Shown: positions 46,454 to 56,906 of the stretch, piece by piece
Position numbering within the stretch: the stretch's first letter is position 1
Layout of the letters: each line of letters starts with the position of its first letter
Assembly: GCA_963727245.1 (NCBI GenBank)
Contig: CAVSFO010000001.1
Coordinates: 310,001 to 374,000 of the forward strand
Source: JBKQVT01 sp963727245
GTDB lineage: Bacteria > Planctomycetota > Planctomycetia > Pirellulales > Thermoguttaceae
Direction: 5' to 3'
Length of the DNA stretch: 64,000 nt
Notes under the pieces: generated by a model
Databases searched by the model: none
The model's input: only the letters and a program-made list of their open reading frames with translations
Told to the model about the DNA's origin: nothing
Made by a program: the position numbers and the translations under genes

Positions 46454-49400
46454 ATGACGGCAACGCACGCCGCGGAAACCGACCGCCTGCGGTTGCACGG
46501 GTATCAGCCCGCGCCGCCCCTGGTCGCACGGCGCGGGCTGTGCTGCCTTGTGTTGGCGGTGTGCATGGCGACGTTCCCTCGGGCTGGGCGCGGCGAAGAG
46601 GCCGGCGACAAATCGCCGCCGGTGCAGACGGCCAGGGCGAAGCTGGACGCTTCCGCCCCGTCGGTGGTGCTGCTGCCGCCGAGTTTCACGCCGGCGGCGC
46701 AGCCGGAAATGCAGGCGGCCGCCGAGTTGGCATGCGACCGCCTGGGGCAGCAGATTGCGGCGGCCGGCCTGGCCCGCGTCGTCGATCGCACGCAACTGGA
46801 TCGCGTCCTTCAGGAACGGGCCCTCAAGGCCGACACGCCGCGGCCGATGCTCAGCTACGACGCCATGATCCGCCTGGAGATCGACACGTCGCGGCTGGCT
46901 CCGGAAACCACGCTCAGCCTCATCGACCTCTCCACCGGCAACATCCTCGCTCAGCAGACCTTTGCCTGGCCGCTCAAGGAAACCGACGCCAAGGCGATGC
47001 TCGATTTCTGCCGCGACGGGCTCAAGCGGGTGACGAAACCGGCCGCCGGGAAGTTGCGGGTCCGAACCTTATGGGCCGCCGAGGCCATCGACAGCGAGCG
47101 AGTCAGGCCCCTGGGCAAACGGCTCATCGACGTGTTCGACGGCGCCTTGCAGCGGTCGGACCGGGTGCTGTTGGTCCGCCACCTCGAAGCCGCCACGAGC
47201 AAGGAGGAATCGTTGCTGTTGCTGCTGGGCCTGAGCCGGCTGCCGGGCGGGCGGCAATTCACGCCCCAGGCCGACGCCACGATCGAGCTGCGCATCGTCG
47301 AGGGCGACGGCCGCGGCAAGACATTTTTCCAGACGTCCGTGGAAATCGGCGTGCGACTCCGCAAGGGGGCCGGCTACGAGGGCGATTGGGTGACGACCGC
47401 CGGGCTGGCGCGGGACTTCGACGCCTTGATTCCACAGGCCTGGCGGAAGCTGGCCCGCTCGCTCGGTGAGGTTCACGCCGAAACGGCCACGACGTTGCTC
47501 AATGAGATGGCGCTGCGGCGGAAGCAGGCCGAGGCGGAGCTTCAAACCGCGAAGGACCTGCGGAACACATCCGATTCGATCGAGATCATGTTCATGGCGT
47601 TGCCCCACGCCGAGGCGGCCATGAAGCTCGATCCGACGTACACGGAGGCGGTCCGCCTGTATCTCGACCTCCTGTCCTGGCTGCCCAAACACAATCGCGA
47701 GAGCCCACGCCTGCCCAATGTCTGGCTGCGCCTCCTGCGGGAGGGGGCCATTTACACGGAGCGATTCCACCAGGACGGCGAGCTTTGCGGCGACCTCTGT
47801 GAGTCCGCAAGGTGGGGCCTGGTAAGGGCACCGCTCAACGCATTCTGGCGCGGCAACTGCGACCGGCCGCTTTCGCCGTTTACCGACGACATGCTCACCT
47901 TGACACCCGAGGTGGCGCAGGCCATCGATGCAACCAAACGCCTCGTGGAACGGGGAAGCGAGGACCACGTGAAGCTGCGTTTCAACGTGGTCGAATGGAT
48001 GTTGATTCCCGCTTTCCGCGGCATGAGGCTAATGAAGGTGCCGCCCGCGGAGCGGGACGCATGGATCGAAGCCATCAGCCGCCGCTGCTTCGAGAAACTC
48101 ATGCGGGGCGTAAGCGGCGGCGTCGACCATGCTTACGACTGGTCCCCCGACTACGCCTGGTTCGAGTGCGGGCATCTTCAGGTCCGCATCGCCGAGCTGC
48201 TGTCGGAGGACGGACAAACCGAGCGGGCGAAACAGATCATCGTCCGCACGCGCGCCGACATTCTGGCGCAGCACTTCCCCTGGATGAACCTTTACTTTAT
48301 CCGGACGGTGGTTGAAGGGACCAAGGACGCCCGACTGCTCGCCAAGTTTGACGCCTGGGTCAAGGACTGCCAGCAAGCCGCACGTTTATCAGCTTGCCAT
48401 CACGTGGCCGGAAGTGGACATTTTCGGCCCACAGCCGGGTGTCGGTCCTCCGGGCAATCGTGCTGGCCGCCCGTCGCTGAAGGCCCAGTTCATCGGTGTC
48501 AATCCCCGCGACCGTTTTCATCCCCTGGCCGAGGGCGGCGGCCGCCTCTACTTCGCCACCTTGTCGCCGCAAAGGGTCGCCTGCATCCTGCTGGACGACC
48601 ACGGCCAACCGATCGGCAATCCGGTGCGCATTCCGACGGTGTACCAGTTTTCGTGGGACAACGTCAAGGATATCCCCCAGCCGAAATGGGACAAGTGGGA
48701 GGAGTTTGCAGCGGCGCAATACCTCGACGGCAAACTGTACTTGGGCACGCGCGGCCTCGGCATCCAGGTGTTCGATCCCAAGACGGAAACCTGGAAAGGC
48801 TATGGCCCCGCGCAAGGCTTGCCGTCGCGCGACGCCGGCGGCTTATGTCCGATGGGCGGTCAGTTGCTCTACTGCGACGGCACCGCCAGCTGCTTCACCT
48901 TCAACGTCACCGACGGCGCCGCCGTGCTCCTCCACCGCGGCAGCTCGAGATCCTGGGATCCAGATTGGACCGTCTATGGCAGTATGCGGCTCGTCTGGCG
49001 CAACGCCGGCCATTTCCTGGGGATCGACGGCGCCGGCCCCGTCGTCGACGTGCTGGGCAAGGCCCCCCAACGCGTCCCACTGGCCGGCTTTCGCCTCTAC
49101 GGTTGGCGCCCGGGCGGTTTATCGACAGCGGGGGTCGGCGGCGCGGTGGAGGTGGAGGGACGCCGATTCTGCCTCTTCGACTGCGGTCTGTGCGAACTCG
49201 ACGCCGACGCCAAGGTCATCCGCACCTGGGATACCAGTGAGTTCGTGGATGTCGGCGGCTTGAATGTTCTCACGCCGACCGATTGCCCCATTCCCGGCCG
49301 CCCGTCCAACTTGTGCGCCGTCGGTTCCTGCCTGGTAATTACCGGCGAGGGCCTGGTCGTCTATGACGTGAAGACCGACGTGTGGTACGGCCCGGTCAAC

Positions 49401-50033
49401 GTCGAAGTCGGCGTCCCCCTCGGCGGCTTCGGAGGCCCGCTGGTCGCCGCTTCGCACGGCATGTTGTGGGGCGGCTCGCAGCCGGGACTGGCGTGTCTGG
49501 CGCTGGACGATGTGGTCGCTTATGCCAAGAGCCTCGGCCGCGTCACAACCACCGCCGAGTTCCACCGGCGAAAGCAGCAATTCATCGACGCGGCCAAGCC
49601 GCTGGACCGTGCCAAGTTCAACATCGCCATGCGGCAGTTCGACAAGGGCAAGGCGGCCCTTAAGCAGGTGCTCGACGCCGACCCCAATCAGGCCGAGGCC
49701 CTCGTCCTCATGGGCTTCCTCCACGACCGCGATTGCCTGAACCAACCCGACGAGGCCGTCAAGTATTACCGCCGGGCGGCCCAACTGGAGGATAACCCCA
49801 GCGGCTCGTTGACGGGCATGCAGTTCTGGATGCGACTGGCGGAAAACCGTCAACGGTGGAAAGAGCTGGCCGATCTCTGCGAAAAAATGTTACAGCGCTT
49901 TCCACGGTTGGATGGCCCCGAACGGGAACGCATCGAGCAGCTCCGCGACTCCGCCCGGCGACAATTGGCCGAGCAGAACGCGAAACAGTCCGCCCCCGCA
50001 ACGTCTAACAAGGAAGAAAGGCCGGCCCACTGA
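46454..50033 (+). CDS. Secreted CsgG-like and propeller/TPR protein (one frame break)
   Basis: About 1,193 residues. After a signal-like segment (GLCCLVLAVCMATFPRAGRG) comes a CsgG-like domain: SVVLLPPSF, AAELACDRLGQQIAAAGL, RVVDRTQLDRVLQER and a strand pair around LSLIDLSTGNILAQQTF. A helical middle follows. The frame changes near 48372, and from there a propeller region is read (LYLGTRGLGIQVFDPKTETW, LVITGEGLVVYDVKTDVWYG), ending with TPRs (GKAALKQVLDADPNQAEALV). It begins a five-gene operon. Only three bases separate it from the sigma factor gene. Function unknown; location outside the cytoplasm is inferred. Confidence 0.7.
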
Positions 50034-50036
50034 GCC

Positions 50037-50561
50037 ATGAAGGAAACACTCGCCCAAGAACTGGCCGGTCACGTGTCGCGGATGTACCGCGTGGCCCTGC
50101 GGATCGTCGGCCGCACCGACGCCGCCCAGGAAATGGCGCAAGATGCCTGCCTCAACGCGCTGCGGGCGGCCGAAAGGTTCGACGGCCGCTCGGCCCTGGC
50201 CACGTGGCTCCATCGCATCACGGTGAACTGTGCCTACGATCACCTGCGGAAAAGCCGCCGCATCGCCTACAGCCGCACCGATTGGGACGGCGACGCGGCG
50301 GGCATGTTGGCCATGCTCGAAGCCGGACCTGCCGAAAATGCGGAGCAGAACGACTTATATCGCCTTGCCCTCCGCCTGGTCGCCGCGCTGCCGGATGACT
50401 GCCGTGGGGCATTCATGCTCACCCAGTTGGACGGCTACACGTATGACGAGGCGGCGGCCATCGAAGACCTTCCCCGCGGCACCGTCGCCTCCCGCGTCTG
50501 CCGCGCCCGAAAAATCCTCATCGAACAGATGAACCAACATCTCGCCGGAGAAACGCCATGA
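50037..50561 (+). CDS. ECF sigma factor, RpoE-like
   Basis: 174 residues. Region 2 is MYRVALRIVGRTDAAQEMAQ and DACLNALRAAERFDGRSALA then TWLHRITVNCAYDHLRKSRR. Region 4 is LPDDCRGAFMLTQLDGYTYD then EAAAIEDLPRGTVASRVCRA. It is a canonical short ECF factor, unlike the two kinase-linked sigma factors. Its last four bases overlap the start of the next gene, a probable anti-sigma factor, so it should be held inactive until an envelope signal arrives. Its targets may include this operon. Confidence 0.92.
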   Translation: MKETLAQELAGHVSRMYRVALRIVGRTDAAQEMAQDACLNALRAAERFDGRSALATWLHRITVNCAYDHLRKSRRIAYSRTDWDGDAAGMLAMLEAGPAENAEQNDLYRLALRLVAALPDDCRGAFMLTQLDGYTYDEAAAIEDLPRGTVASRVCRARKILIEQMNQHLAGETP

Positions 50562-51421
50562 GCACGCCGGAAGAAAAAGAAATCCTCTTATCCCAATTGG
50601 TCGACCAGGAATTGCCGCCGGACCAGGCCGCCGAAGTCCTGCTCAGCGTCCTCGACGACGCCGGCCCGCGCGGGCGGCTGCAGGCCATGCTCCGCGCCCG
50701 GCAAGCGCTGGCGCCATGGCGGCGGCAAGAGCCGGCCAGGGCGCTGGTCGCCGTGCTGCCGGCCCATCCGCCCGCCGGCCATTCCTTGGCTGCCTGGCGG
50801 CTGCTCGGCCTGGCGGCCGCGGCCCTGCTGGGCGGGGTGCTGGTGGGCGGCGGCATCTACCTGGGCCGCCAACTCGGCAGCGGACAACACGGCACGTCGC
50901 TGGTGCGGCCGTCGCTGGTCGTCGTCACGCCCGGCGAGCGCCGCGAAATCGCCCGCGCCTTCGCCCTGCACGAATCGGTGGCCGGCCCCTTGAGCTGGTA
51001 TGCGGCCGACGAGGCCACGATTCAGGTGGCGCCGCCGCAGAAGGGCGAGACGTTGCGATCTCCGATCGCCGTGATTTTGCGGCTCACGCCCGACCCGTCA
51101 TGTCACTTGAGCAAGGACGCCGTCCCCAAGACGTACGTGATCGTCTGCCGCGGCAGCGACGCCGCGGCCATGGAGTTGCCGGCGGCGGCCATGGCCAAGG
51201 CCCTGCGGTTGCGACTGCTTCCCACCGCGGTCAACGGCGAGGTGAATCTCCAATACGCGCTGGCCGCCGAGGGGACGAACCAAAGGCCCGGCGACGCCGG
51301 GCTGGCCGGACGCCGCCACGTCGGCCTCGGCCAAACCCCGCTGGGGCAACTGGCCCTGGACGACTGCCTGGTCAACGTCGATGCCAGCGCCTGGGTGATG
51401 GCGGAGGCGAGCAAGCCATAG
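50558..51421 (+). CDS. Probable membrane anti-sigma factor
   Basis: 287 residues. The first 45 residues (EEKEILLSQLVDQELPPDQA) resemble the cytoplasmic anti-sigma helix bundle, without the ZAS zinc motif. One helix (LLGLAAAALLGGVLVGGGIY) divides it from a C-terminal outside domain with no recognised fold. The ATGA overlap with the ECF gene is the classic sigma/anti-sigma arrangement. The role is inferred from that position and the topology. Confidence 0.78.
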   Translation: MSTPEEKEILLSQLVDQELPPDQAAEVLLSVLDDAGPRGRLQAMLRARQALAPWRRQEPARALVAVLPAHPPAGHSLAAWRLLGLAAAALLGGVLVGGGIYLGRQLGSGQHGTSLVRPSLVVVTPGERREIARAFALHESVAGPLSWYAADEATIQVAPPQKGETLRSPIAVILRLTPDPSCHLSKDAVPKTYVIVCRGSDAAAMELPAAAMAKALRLRLLPTAVNGEVNLQYALAAEGTNQRPGDAGLAGRRHVGLGQTPLGQLALDDCLVNVDASAWVMAEASKP

Positions 51422-51440
51422 TAGTGCGAGGTCGGATTTC

Positions 51441-52802
51441 ATGAAAACATACGCCTGCATCCTGGCACTCCTCATGCTCGCCGCGCCCTCGGCGCCGGCG
51501 GCGGAAGAGTCGCCGTTGGTCTTCGCCCACAGCGGCCAGAAGGTGGCCGTGGCGATCCGCGGCGACCGGGGCAAAGCAGCGGGCCGCGTGGCCCTGGGGG
51601 CCTATGGCCGGCGATGGGGCGAGCCCGCGACCGTGGACCATGGCACGGCCGAGTTCGTTGCGCCGGCGGTCCGCGTCCCCGTCGTCTTCGCGATCGTCTC
51701 GGCGGCGGAGGGCAAAGTCCTCGGCGGCGAGCTGGTCGTCTATCCCGATCGGCCGGTCTCCTGGGAAAAGCACGTGCAACTGTTCTCCGCGGGCGGCCCG
51801 GACTGGTTCGACACCTGGTCGGCGGCCGTGGGGCTGCCCGTCCGGCAGCTCACGGACCGGGGGGCCTCGCAGTCCGGCGCCTGGTCCGTGTCGGAGGAGT
51901 CCGCGCTGTTGATTGTCGGACCGCGGGCGGCCGGCCGCAGCCCGGCGGCGCTCGGCCGGCTGGCCGTCGATAAGAAGATCAACGTCCTGGTGCTGGGGGC
52001 AAGTTGGTTTCTCGTGTCCGAAGCGCCGCGACCCTCAAGCGTCGTCGCGGCCAAGTATCTGGCCGGCGCCCTGGCCGATTGGCAAGGCCAGCAATGGGCG
52101 TTGCCGCCCGTCTTTCGCGGCCATGGCGACGTTTTCTGGCCGGCGGTTTGCAACCGGCAGACGTGGATTGCCGGCAAGGAGCTGCCGCTGGTCGAAGAGA
52201 TTCGCCGCTGGCCCAAGGGCGCCGAGTCGTTGCGAATGGTGTTGAGTTACCTGCCCTGGCAGGAGCAGCTCGGGCGCTGCGAAATGGCGGACGTGCTGCT
52301 GTTGCGGCTCTTGAGCGAAGCGGCCCGGGGGGCGAAGCAGCGCCCGCCCTGGAACGGCCGCTGGCGCCTGCTGTATCCGCCCGCCAAGGATATCAAGGCC
52401 GGCGTGCAGCCCGTGCTGGCCGCTGCGCTGAACGCGGAGGCGGGATCCGAGGAGGATGCTGCGCCGGCCGAGGAGGCCGTCCCCGGCGAAATCCGCGGCT
52501 ATGTCATCGACTTGCGCGGCAAGACGGCGCCGCCCCAGGATCTCTTCGAGCACTCCGGCATGAAGATCATCGAGGACCGCATCGGCGGCGGCGTGCCGCT
52601 GTTGATCCTCGGCGACAACCGTATCCTGGACACCTGGAAATGGCTGAAACTGGATCGCCGGCGCCATCGCTCGCCACGGCCAGGCGTGCTCTGGTGGCCG
52701 GACCGCTCCTTGCCGTCGTCCGTAAAGGATCAATTGCGTCTGATGCAACTTTTTACCGAGTGGAATGTTTCTTTGGCGGGGAAGTCCCCGGGAGGAAAAT
52801 GA
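51441..52802 (+). CDS. Secreted protein of unknown function in sigma/CsgG operon
   Basis: 453 residues with a clear signal peptide (YACILALLMLAAPSAPAA). The body alternates strands and helices without a motif I can name. Parts read like a Rossmann-type or glutamine-amidotransferase-like fold (ALLIVGPRAAGRSP, INVLVLGASWFLVSE), and a late segment is EIRGYVIDLRGKTAPPQDLF. It lies 19 bases after the anti-sigma gene, and its stop overlaps the next start (ATGA), so it is translated with its neighbours. Confidence 0.72.
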   Translation: MKTYACILALLMLAAPSAPAAEESPLVFAHSGQKVAVAIRGDRGKAAGRVALGAYGRRWGEPATVDHGTAEFVAPAVRVPVVFAIVSAAEGKVLGGELVVYPDRPVSWEKHVQLFSAGGPDWFDTWSAAVGLPVRQLTDRGASQSGAWSVSEESALLIVGPRAAGRSPAALGRLAVDKKINVLVLGASWFLVSEAPRPSSVVAAKYLAGALADWQGQQWALPPVFRGHGDVFWPAVCNRQTWIAGKELPLVEEIRRWPKGAESLRMVLSYLPWQEQLGRCEMADVLLLRLLSEAARGAKQRPPWNGRWRLLYPPAKDIKAGVQPVLAAALNAEAGSEEDAAPAEEAVPGEIRGYVIDLRGKTAPPQDLFEHSGMKIIEDRIGGGVPLLILGDNRILDTWKWLKLDRRRHRSPRPGVLWWPDRSLPSSVKDQLRLMQLFTEWNVSLAGKSPGGK

Positions 52803-54040
52803 TGAAAATCGCAGGAACGAGTCGTACGTGGCGCGGCGTGGCAGTGCTGCTGGCGGCGGCGGGCCTTTGGCTGGCTGCGGCTGCCGCGGGGGCCCATCCG
52901 CTTGTCAAACAGGCGGATGCGAACGATAAACCCAAGGACACGGCCGCAAAACCGAAGGCCGCGACCGCAAAACCCAAGGAGGACGCCGGCGCCAAGCTGC
53001 GTCCCATCCGCATGGCGATTTTCGACGTCGACGTGCCCCAGGGCGCGGACGGCACGGACATCATCTACCTCGAGGGATGCCGAGGGTTGGAGCCCCGGCG
53101 CACGACCGTCGAAGGCCCGGCCGCCACGGAATCGGAGCACCGCGAGGGCCGCAAAGCGGCCGACTCCCAGGGCATGGGCGTCGGCGGCCCGGCCGTAACG
53201 GATCAACTCAACGTCATCATCTCCGCGCTGCCGCAGGTCACGGTGGTCAATCGCGACCAGATCAAGAAGGTCGCCGAGGAACATCAGATCGCCCTGAGCG
53301 GCCTGGTGGAAACGTCCTCGGCCGTGAAGCTGGGAAAATTCCTCTCCGCCCAGTACATCGTCGTGGGGCGGGCGAGCAAGATCGGCGAGACCTACTATCT
53401 GGTGCTGAAGATCGTGGACGTGGAGACCACGGAGCAGACGACCGTTTCGGCCAAGGCCCCCGCGGAAAAGGGTTTTCAGGCCGTGCTGGATCGGCTGGGC
53501 GAACCGCTGGCTGCGGATGTCCGGCGGCTGCAAGCTCCCGCGGCCGACGCCACCGACGCCGCCCTGACCGAGCTGCGCAAACTGGCCCAGCCGCTTTTGG
53601 GCAAGGTGCTGTTGGTGACGGTCGAGGAGAGCCACGTGGGCCGGCCGCTGCGCGACCCGGCCGCCCAGATGGCCATTATGCAGCGGCTCCGCAACCTGGG
53701 CCTCTCGGTGATCGTGCCCAAGGATCCCATGGACGGCTGGAAGGAAACGCTCTTGCAGACGGGCCGTTACGGCGACAAGAAGGTCGATTACTTGTTGGAG
53801 GGCGAGGGCACCAGCGCCTTTGCGGCGCAGTTGCAGGGCCTGACCAGTTGCCGGGCCCGCGTCGAGTTGCGTGTGATTCCCGTGCCGGGCCGGGCGATCG
53901 TCGCCAGCGACCGGGGCGTGGCCGCCGGCGTGGACCTGGTCGAGGCCCTGGCGGCCAAGGCCGCCCTGGAAGAGGCCGGCCAGCAGGCCTGCGACGCCGT
54001 CGTGCGCCGCCTGGCTGCTGAATTGCCGAAGCCTCGATAA
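52799..54040 (+). CDS. CsgG-like secreted protein
   Basis: 413 residues. A signal peptide (VAVLLAAAGLWLAAAAAGAH) precedes a Lys/Ala/Pro-rich linker. The domain then shows the CsgG-like order: IRMAIFDVDVPQG, TDQLNVIISALPQVTVVNRD, QIKKVAEEHQIALSGL, SSAVKLGKFLSAQYIVVGRA and YYLVLKIVDVETTE. A second copy of the fold may follow (LGKVLLVTVEESHVGRPLRD to DKKVDYLLEGEGTSAF). CsgG-type proteins can form outer-membrane pores, but this one lacks a visible lipobox. GGAGG precedes the double ATG. The second ATG (52802) has better spacing. Confidence 0.78.
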   Translation: MMKIAGTSRTWRGVAVLLAAAGLWLAAAAAGAHPLVKQADANDKPKDTAAKPKAATAKPKEDAGAKLRPIRMAIFDVDVPQGADGTDIIYLEGCRGLEPRRTTVEGPAATESEHREGRKAADSQGMGVGGPAVTDQLNVIISALPQVTVVNRDQIKKVAEEHQIALSGLVETSSAVKLGKFLSAQYIVVGRASKIGETYYLVLKIVDVETTEQTTVSAKAPAEKGFQAVLDRLGEPLAADVRRLQAPAADATDAALTELRKLAQPLLGKVLLVTVEESHVGRPLRDPAAQMAIMQRLRNLGLSVIVPKDPMDGWKETLLQTGRYGDKKVDYLLEGEGTSAFAAQLQGLTSCRARVELRVIPVPGRAIVASDRGVAAGVDLVEALAAKAALEEAGQQACDAVVRRLAAELPKPR

Positions 54041-54133
54041 AGCGATCGTGACGGTCCATCGCGAGCACCTCGGCCTTACGGCCAAGGAACTCTCGCGGAA
54101 CGCCACGCTGAACTCTTCCGGTACGGGACCGCG

Positions 54134-55405
54134 TCAGTGCGCCGGCACGATCTCCATGGCGTGCGGCCGAGGGGCCATCGCCTGGCGGAGGGCCTCTTCC
54201 ATCGCCTGGTATTCGGCCAGACGCTTCTGCCAAACAGCCTGACGCTTGGCTTCGATCTGCTCGGGCGTCAATTCGAGCCAGTCCGGGATGCGCCCGGGGT
54301 CGCGGAGGAAGGCGTTGAAGATGTGATCGTGGTGGAACTGGTTCTTGGTGACCAGGGCCGCCCAAGCGGCGTTGACTTGCTCGGCGATGGGACCGGACTG
54401 GAGCACGGCCGACGCCAGGTTCACGCCCGCGGCCAACTCCGCGTCGCTGTGCTGGGCCACCTTCTTGCCGTCCACCAAGATGTCGTACTGACCGGGCTTG
54501 AGGCCCGTCGCCTTCAGGCCGTAATCGTTCAGTTCTTCCAGGATCGGCGCCCACTTGAGAATGTCCTTGGCGTCGGCGGGGAAGAAGGGCAGCGACTGGT
54601 CCAGCCGCTGGAACTTCAGGCCGCCGTCCTTGGCGACGACGCCCTCAACCTTGCAATTCTCAGAGCTTGCGACCTTGCCCGCGGCCGCGTCGATCTCCAC
54701 CGCCGAGACCAATCGCGGAAAACCGAGCCCCTTGAGGATTGCCCAGGCCATGACGGCCTGACCCGGCGGGCCGGGGTGTACCACGTCGCCGCCGCCGATG
54801 CGGTTGGTGGGCTTTTCGGCGCGGGCCTTGTTCTGGACGGCAAGGAAAGGATGGAGCTGGTCGACGAAGACGGCGTTGTTGGCGGCTGCCACTTGCTTCA
54901 GTCCCTCCGAAAACTTCTCCAGCGTTTCGTTGTAGCCCACCAGCGCCGGCCCAAGCTCGGACTTCTCGACCGGGCTGGGCGTCAGCCAGGCCACGCGGAT
55001 GCCGGCCGTCTTGGCCTGGGCGGCAATGCCCCTGAGGCCGTCGATGTAGTCCTTGAACGCCTGCGGAGCGAACTTGACGTAGTTGCCGTCGTTCATGCCG
55101 AAATCGACGGTCATCGCCGTGGCCTTGAAGATCAGCACGTCTCGCGTGAAGCGGGCGTTGCCGCCCGGCGCACGATCGCCGCCGATGCCCACGTTATGGA
55201 ATTCCAGCTTCCAGGCCGGGAAGCGGCAGCGGGTCCACATCTCCAGGTAGTTGCTGTAGAGGTGCTGTTCGGTGATGCTGTCGCCCAGGATGGCGATCAC
55301 GTCGCCGTCCTTGAAGAAGAAGTCGGCCGCATTGGCCGCGGCGGCCAGGCTCGACAGGCAGACCAACAGACAGAGGCCCTTGATGAAACTCGCGGTTCGG
55401 AGCAT
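54134..55405 (-). CDS. Secreted SGNH/GDSL-type hydrolase
   Basis: 423 residues, starting at ATG 55405 after AAAGGAAGG. The signal peptide is GLCLLVCLSSLAAAANA. The nucleophile block is ILGDSITEQ, the Gly block VGIGGDRAPGGNARF, the Asn block GMNDGNY, and the catalytic Asp-x-x-His is in GGDVVHPGPPG. The C-terminal half (AAWAALVTKNQFHHDHIFNA) is an extension often seen in planctomycete members. The family removes acyl or acetyl groups, often from polysaccharides. The precise substrate is unknown. Confidence 0.9.
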   Translation of the reverse strand: MLRTASFIKGLCLLVCLSSLAAAANAADFFFKDGDVIAILGDSITEQHLYSNYLEMWTRCRFPAWKLEFHNVGIGGDRAPGGNARFTRDVLIFKATAMTVDFGMNDGNYVKFAPQAFKDYIDGLRGIAAQAKTAGIRVAWLTPSPVEKSELGPALVGYNETLEKFSEGLKQVAAANNAVFVDQLHPFLAVQNKARAEKPTNRIGGGDVVHPGPPGQAVMAWAILKGLGFPRLVSAVEIDAAAGKVASSENCKVEGVVAKDGGLKFQRLDQSLPFFPADAKDILKWAPILEELNDYGLKATGLKPGQYDILVDGKKVAQHSDAELAAGVNLASAVLQSGPIAEQVNAAWAALVTKNQFHHDHIFNAFLRDPGRIPDWLELTPEQIEAKRQAVWQKRLAEYQAMEEALRQAMAPRPHAMEIVPAH

Positions 55406-55468
55406 GATCCTTCCTTTCGTCGATGCAGAGCGGTGGGTGGGAATGGTAGGTACTGCGGGCGGCACAAA

Positions 55469-55550
55469 GGGGGACAGTCCCATTTTCGCGGCGAAGGCGC
55501 CTGTTCGCAACCCAACGCCGTCCGCGCCGCGAAAATCGGGACAGTCCCCT
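55469..55550. repeat. 82-bp palindromic element, GGGACAGTCCC family, copy 2
   Basis: Same length, orientation and arms as 4225-4306. It lies upstream of the hydrolase gene, 64 bases from its start codon. Confidence 0.8.
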
Positions 55551-55659
55551 GTCAGCCGGTGAAGGTCGCCGGACGGTCGATTATAGCTTGCCGGCCTGCC
55601 TCTGGCAAAACCCCGGCGACACGAACGTCTCGGACTTCCCATCCACCGGGTGGGGTCGG

Positions 55660-56577
55660 TCAGCCCTGCACCAGCCTGAGCCCTTCTTCCCGGGCAGCGG
55701 CCAGCGCATGGTGAAACTCCGGCGGCGCCGGGGGCCGAGCGATGGCCGAATACCGGCTCGCCAGCCCTTCCGGCCGATACTGGGGCATGACGTTGACAAA
55801 GGTCTGAGGCGAAACCTCGCGGGCCAGGAAGCGCAGAATCTCCCGCGTCTCGTCCAGCCCGCCGGGCATGACCAGGTGCCGCACCAGCACCCCGCGCCGC
55901 GCCACGCCCTGCTCGTCGAGCACCAGGTCGCCCACCTGCCGGTACATTTCCTTGACGGCGGCACGGGCGACCTCGGGATAATCGGGGGCGTCGGCAAATT
56001 CCCGGGCCGTCTCCGGTTTCCAGAATTTGAAATCGGGCAGATAAATGTCCACCACGCCGTCGAGCCAGCCGAGCGTCTCCAGCCGGTCGTAGCCGCCGGT
56101 GTTGTAGACCAGCGGCAGCCGCAAGCCCTTGTCCGCGGCGATCAGCAGGGCTTCGAGGATCTGCGGCACGACGTGGGAGGGCGTCACCAGGTTGATATTA
56201 TGGCAGCCTCGCCCTTGCAAGCGGAGCATCGTGTCGGCCAACTGCTCGGCGGTGACGGGCCGGCCATCGCCCTCATGGCTGATGACGAAGTTCTGGCAGA
56301 AGACGCAACGGAGGCTGCAGTTGCTGAAGAAGATCGTGCCCGATCCGCCCTGGCCCCGCAGACAGTCCTCCTCGCCGTGATGGGGGAAGGCGCCGCTTAC
56401 CACGGCCAGCCGCCCGGTCTTGCAGTAGGCCTGGGGGCTGTCCGCCTGCCGCCGGTCGGCATGGCACAGGCGCGAGCAGACGGTGCAGTTGGCCAGCGAC
56501 TCGACGGCCTCGCGGGCGCGTTGGGCGAGTTGCCCGTCTTCAAGCAGATTCAAATAGCTGGGCCAGGTGGAAACCAT
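55660..56577 (-). CDS. PflX-type radical SAM protein (pyruvate-formate-lyase-activase homologue)
   Basis: 305 residues. The radical-SAM cluster motif is SNCSLRCVFCQNF (CxxxCxxC), preceded by GGSGTIFFS. An additional Cys cluster lies near the N-terminus (CTVCSRLCHADRR, then AYCKTGR). The pattern matches the PflX group (COG1313), whose exact role is not settled. The start at ATG 56577 gives the usual family length. An upstream in-frame ATG at 56703 would add residues with no family likeness. It is encoded downstream of the hydrogenase operon but separated from it by two palindromes. Confidence 0.85.
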   Translation of the reverse strand: MVSTWPSYLNLLEDGQLAQRAREAVESLANCTVCSRLCHADRRQADSPQAYCKTGRLAVVSGAFPHHGEEDCLRGQGGSGTIFFSNCSLRCVFCQNFVISHEGDGRPVTAEQLADTMLRLQGRGCHNINLVTPSHVVPQILEALLIAADKGLRLPLVYNTGGYDRLETLGWLDGVVDIYLPDFKFWKPETAREFADAPDYPEVARAAVKEMYRQVGDLVLDEQGVARRGVLVRHLVMPGGLDETREILRFLAREVSPQTFVNVMPQYRPEGLASRYSAIARPPAPPEFHHALAAAREEGLRLVQG

Positions 56578-56675
56578 CGAACCGTCCCCGGCGATGTCCT
56601 GGGGCCCGTCCCCAGGACAATTGTACGCCCGAGTCAACGGCCGGTCACGCGGAGCGAGAGGGGGCTGTGAAAAAC

Positions 56676-56813
56676 TTCTCACGCAAATGCACAAAGCCGC
56701 CAAGGAAGAGAGATGATTGGTAAATCCACGCCCGTGACGCCGATCTAACCCCGCCCTCTTCTTTTCCCTATCTTTATCTTTGCGCCTTGGCGGCTTGGCG
56801 ACTTTGCGTGAGA
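56676..56813. repeat. Long inverted repeat with TCTCACGCAAA ends
   Basis: The left arm TCTCACGCAAATGCACAAAG with GCCGCCAAGG pairs, with gaps, with a right arm CCTTGGCGGCTTGGCGAC ending TTTGCGTGAGA. It fills the gap between the radical SAM gene and the hairpin that follows the hydrogenase genes. Confidence 0.65.
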
Positions 56814-56822
56814 TGCTCCGGC

Positions 56823-56901
56823 GGGTGGCACTGCTGGCTTGCCCAGCAGTGCTGGTTTATCGTGGCACGCAACACTGCTGGACAAGCCAGCAGTGCCACC
56901 C
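56823..56901. repeat. Palindromic element with GGGTGGCACTGCTGGCTT arms
   Basis: The 18-base arms (56823-56840, 56884-56901) are perfect inverse complements and contain an internal ACTGCTGG hairpin. It ends five bases from the stop of the hydrogenase large-subunit gene and is a possible terminator of that operon. Confidence 0.8.
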
Positions 56902-56906
56902 GACGC

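Noticed and set aside
55406..55642. N-terminal extension of the SGNH hydrolase
   Set aside because: It would translate the 82-bp palindrome and precede a good signal peptide. AAAGGAAGG supports the start at 55405.
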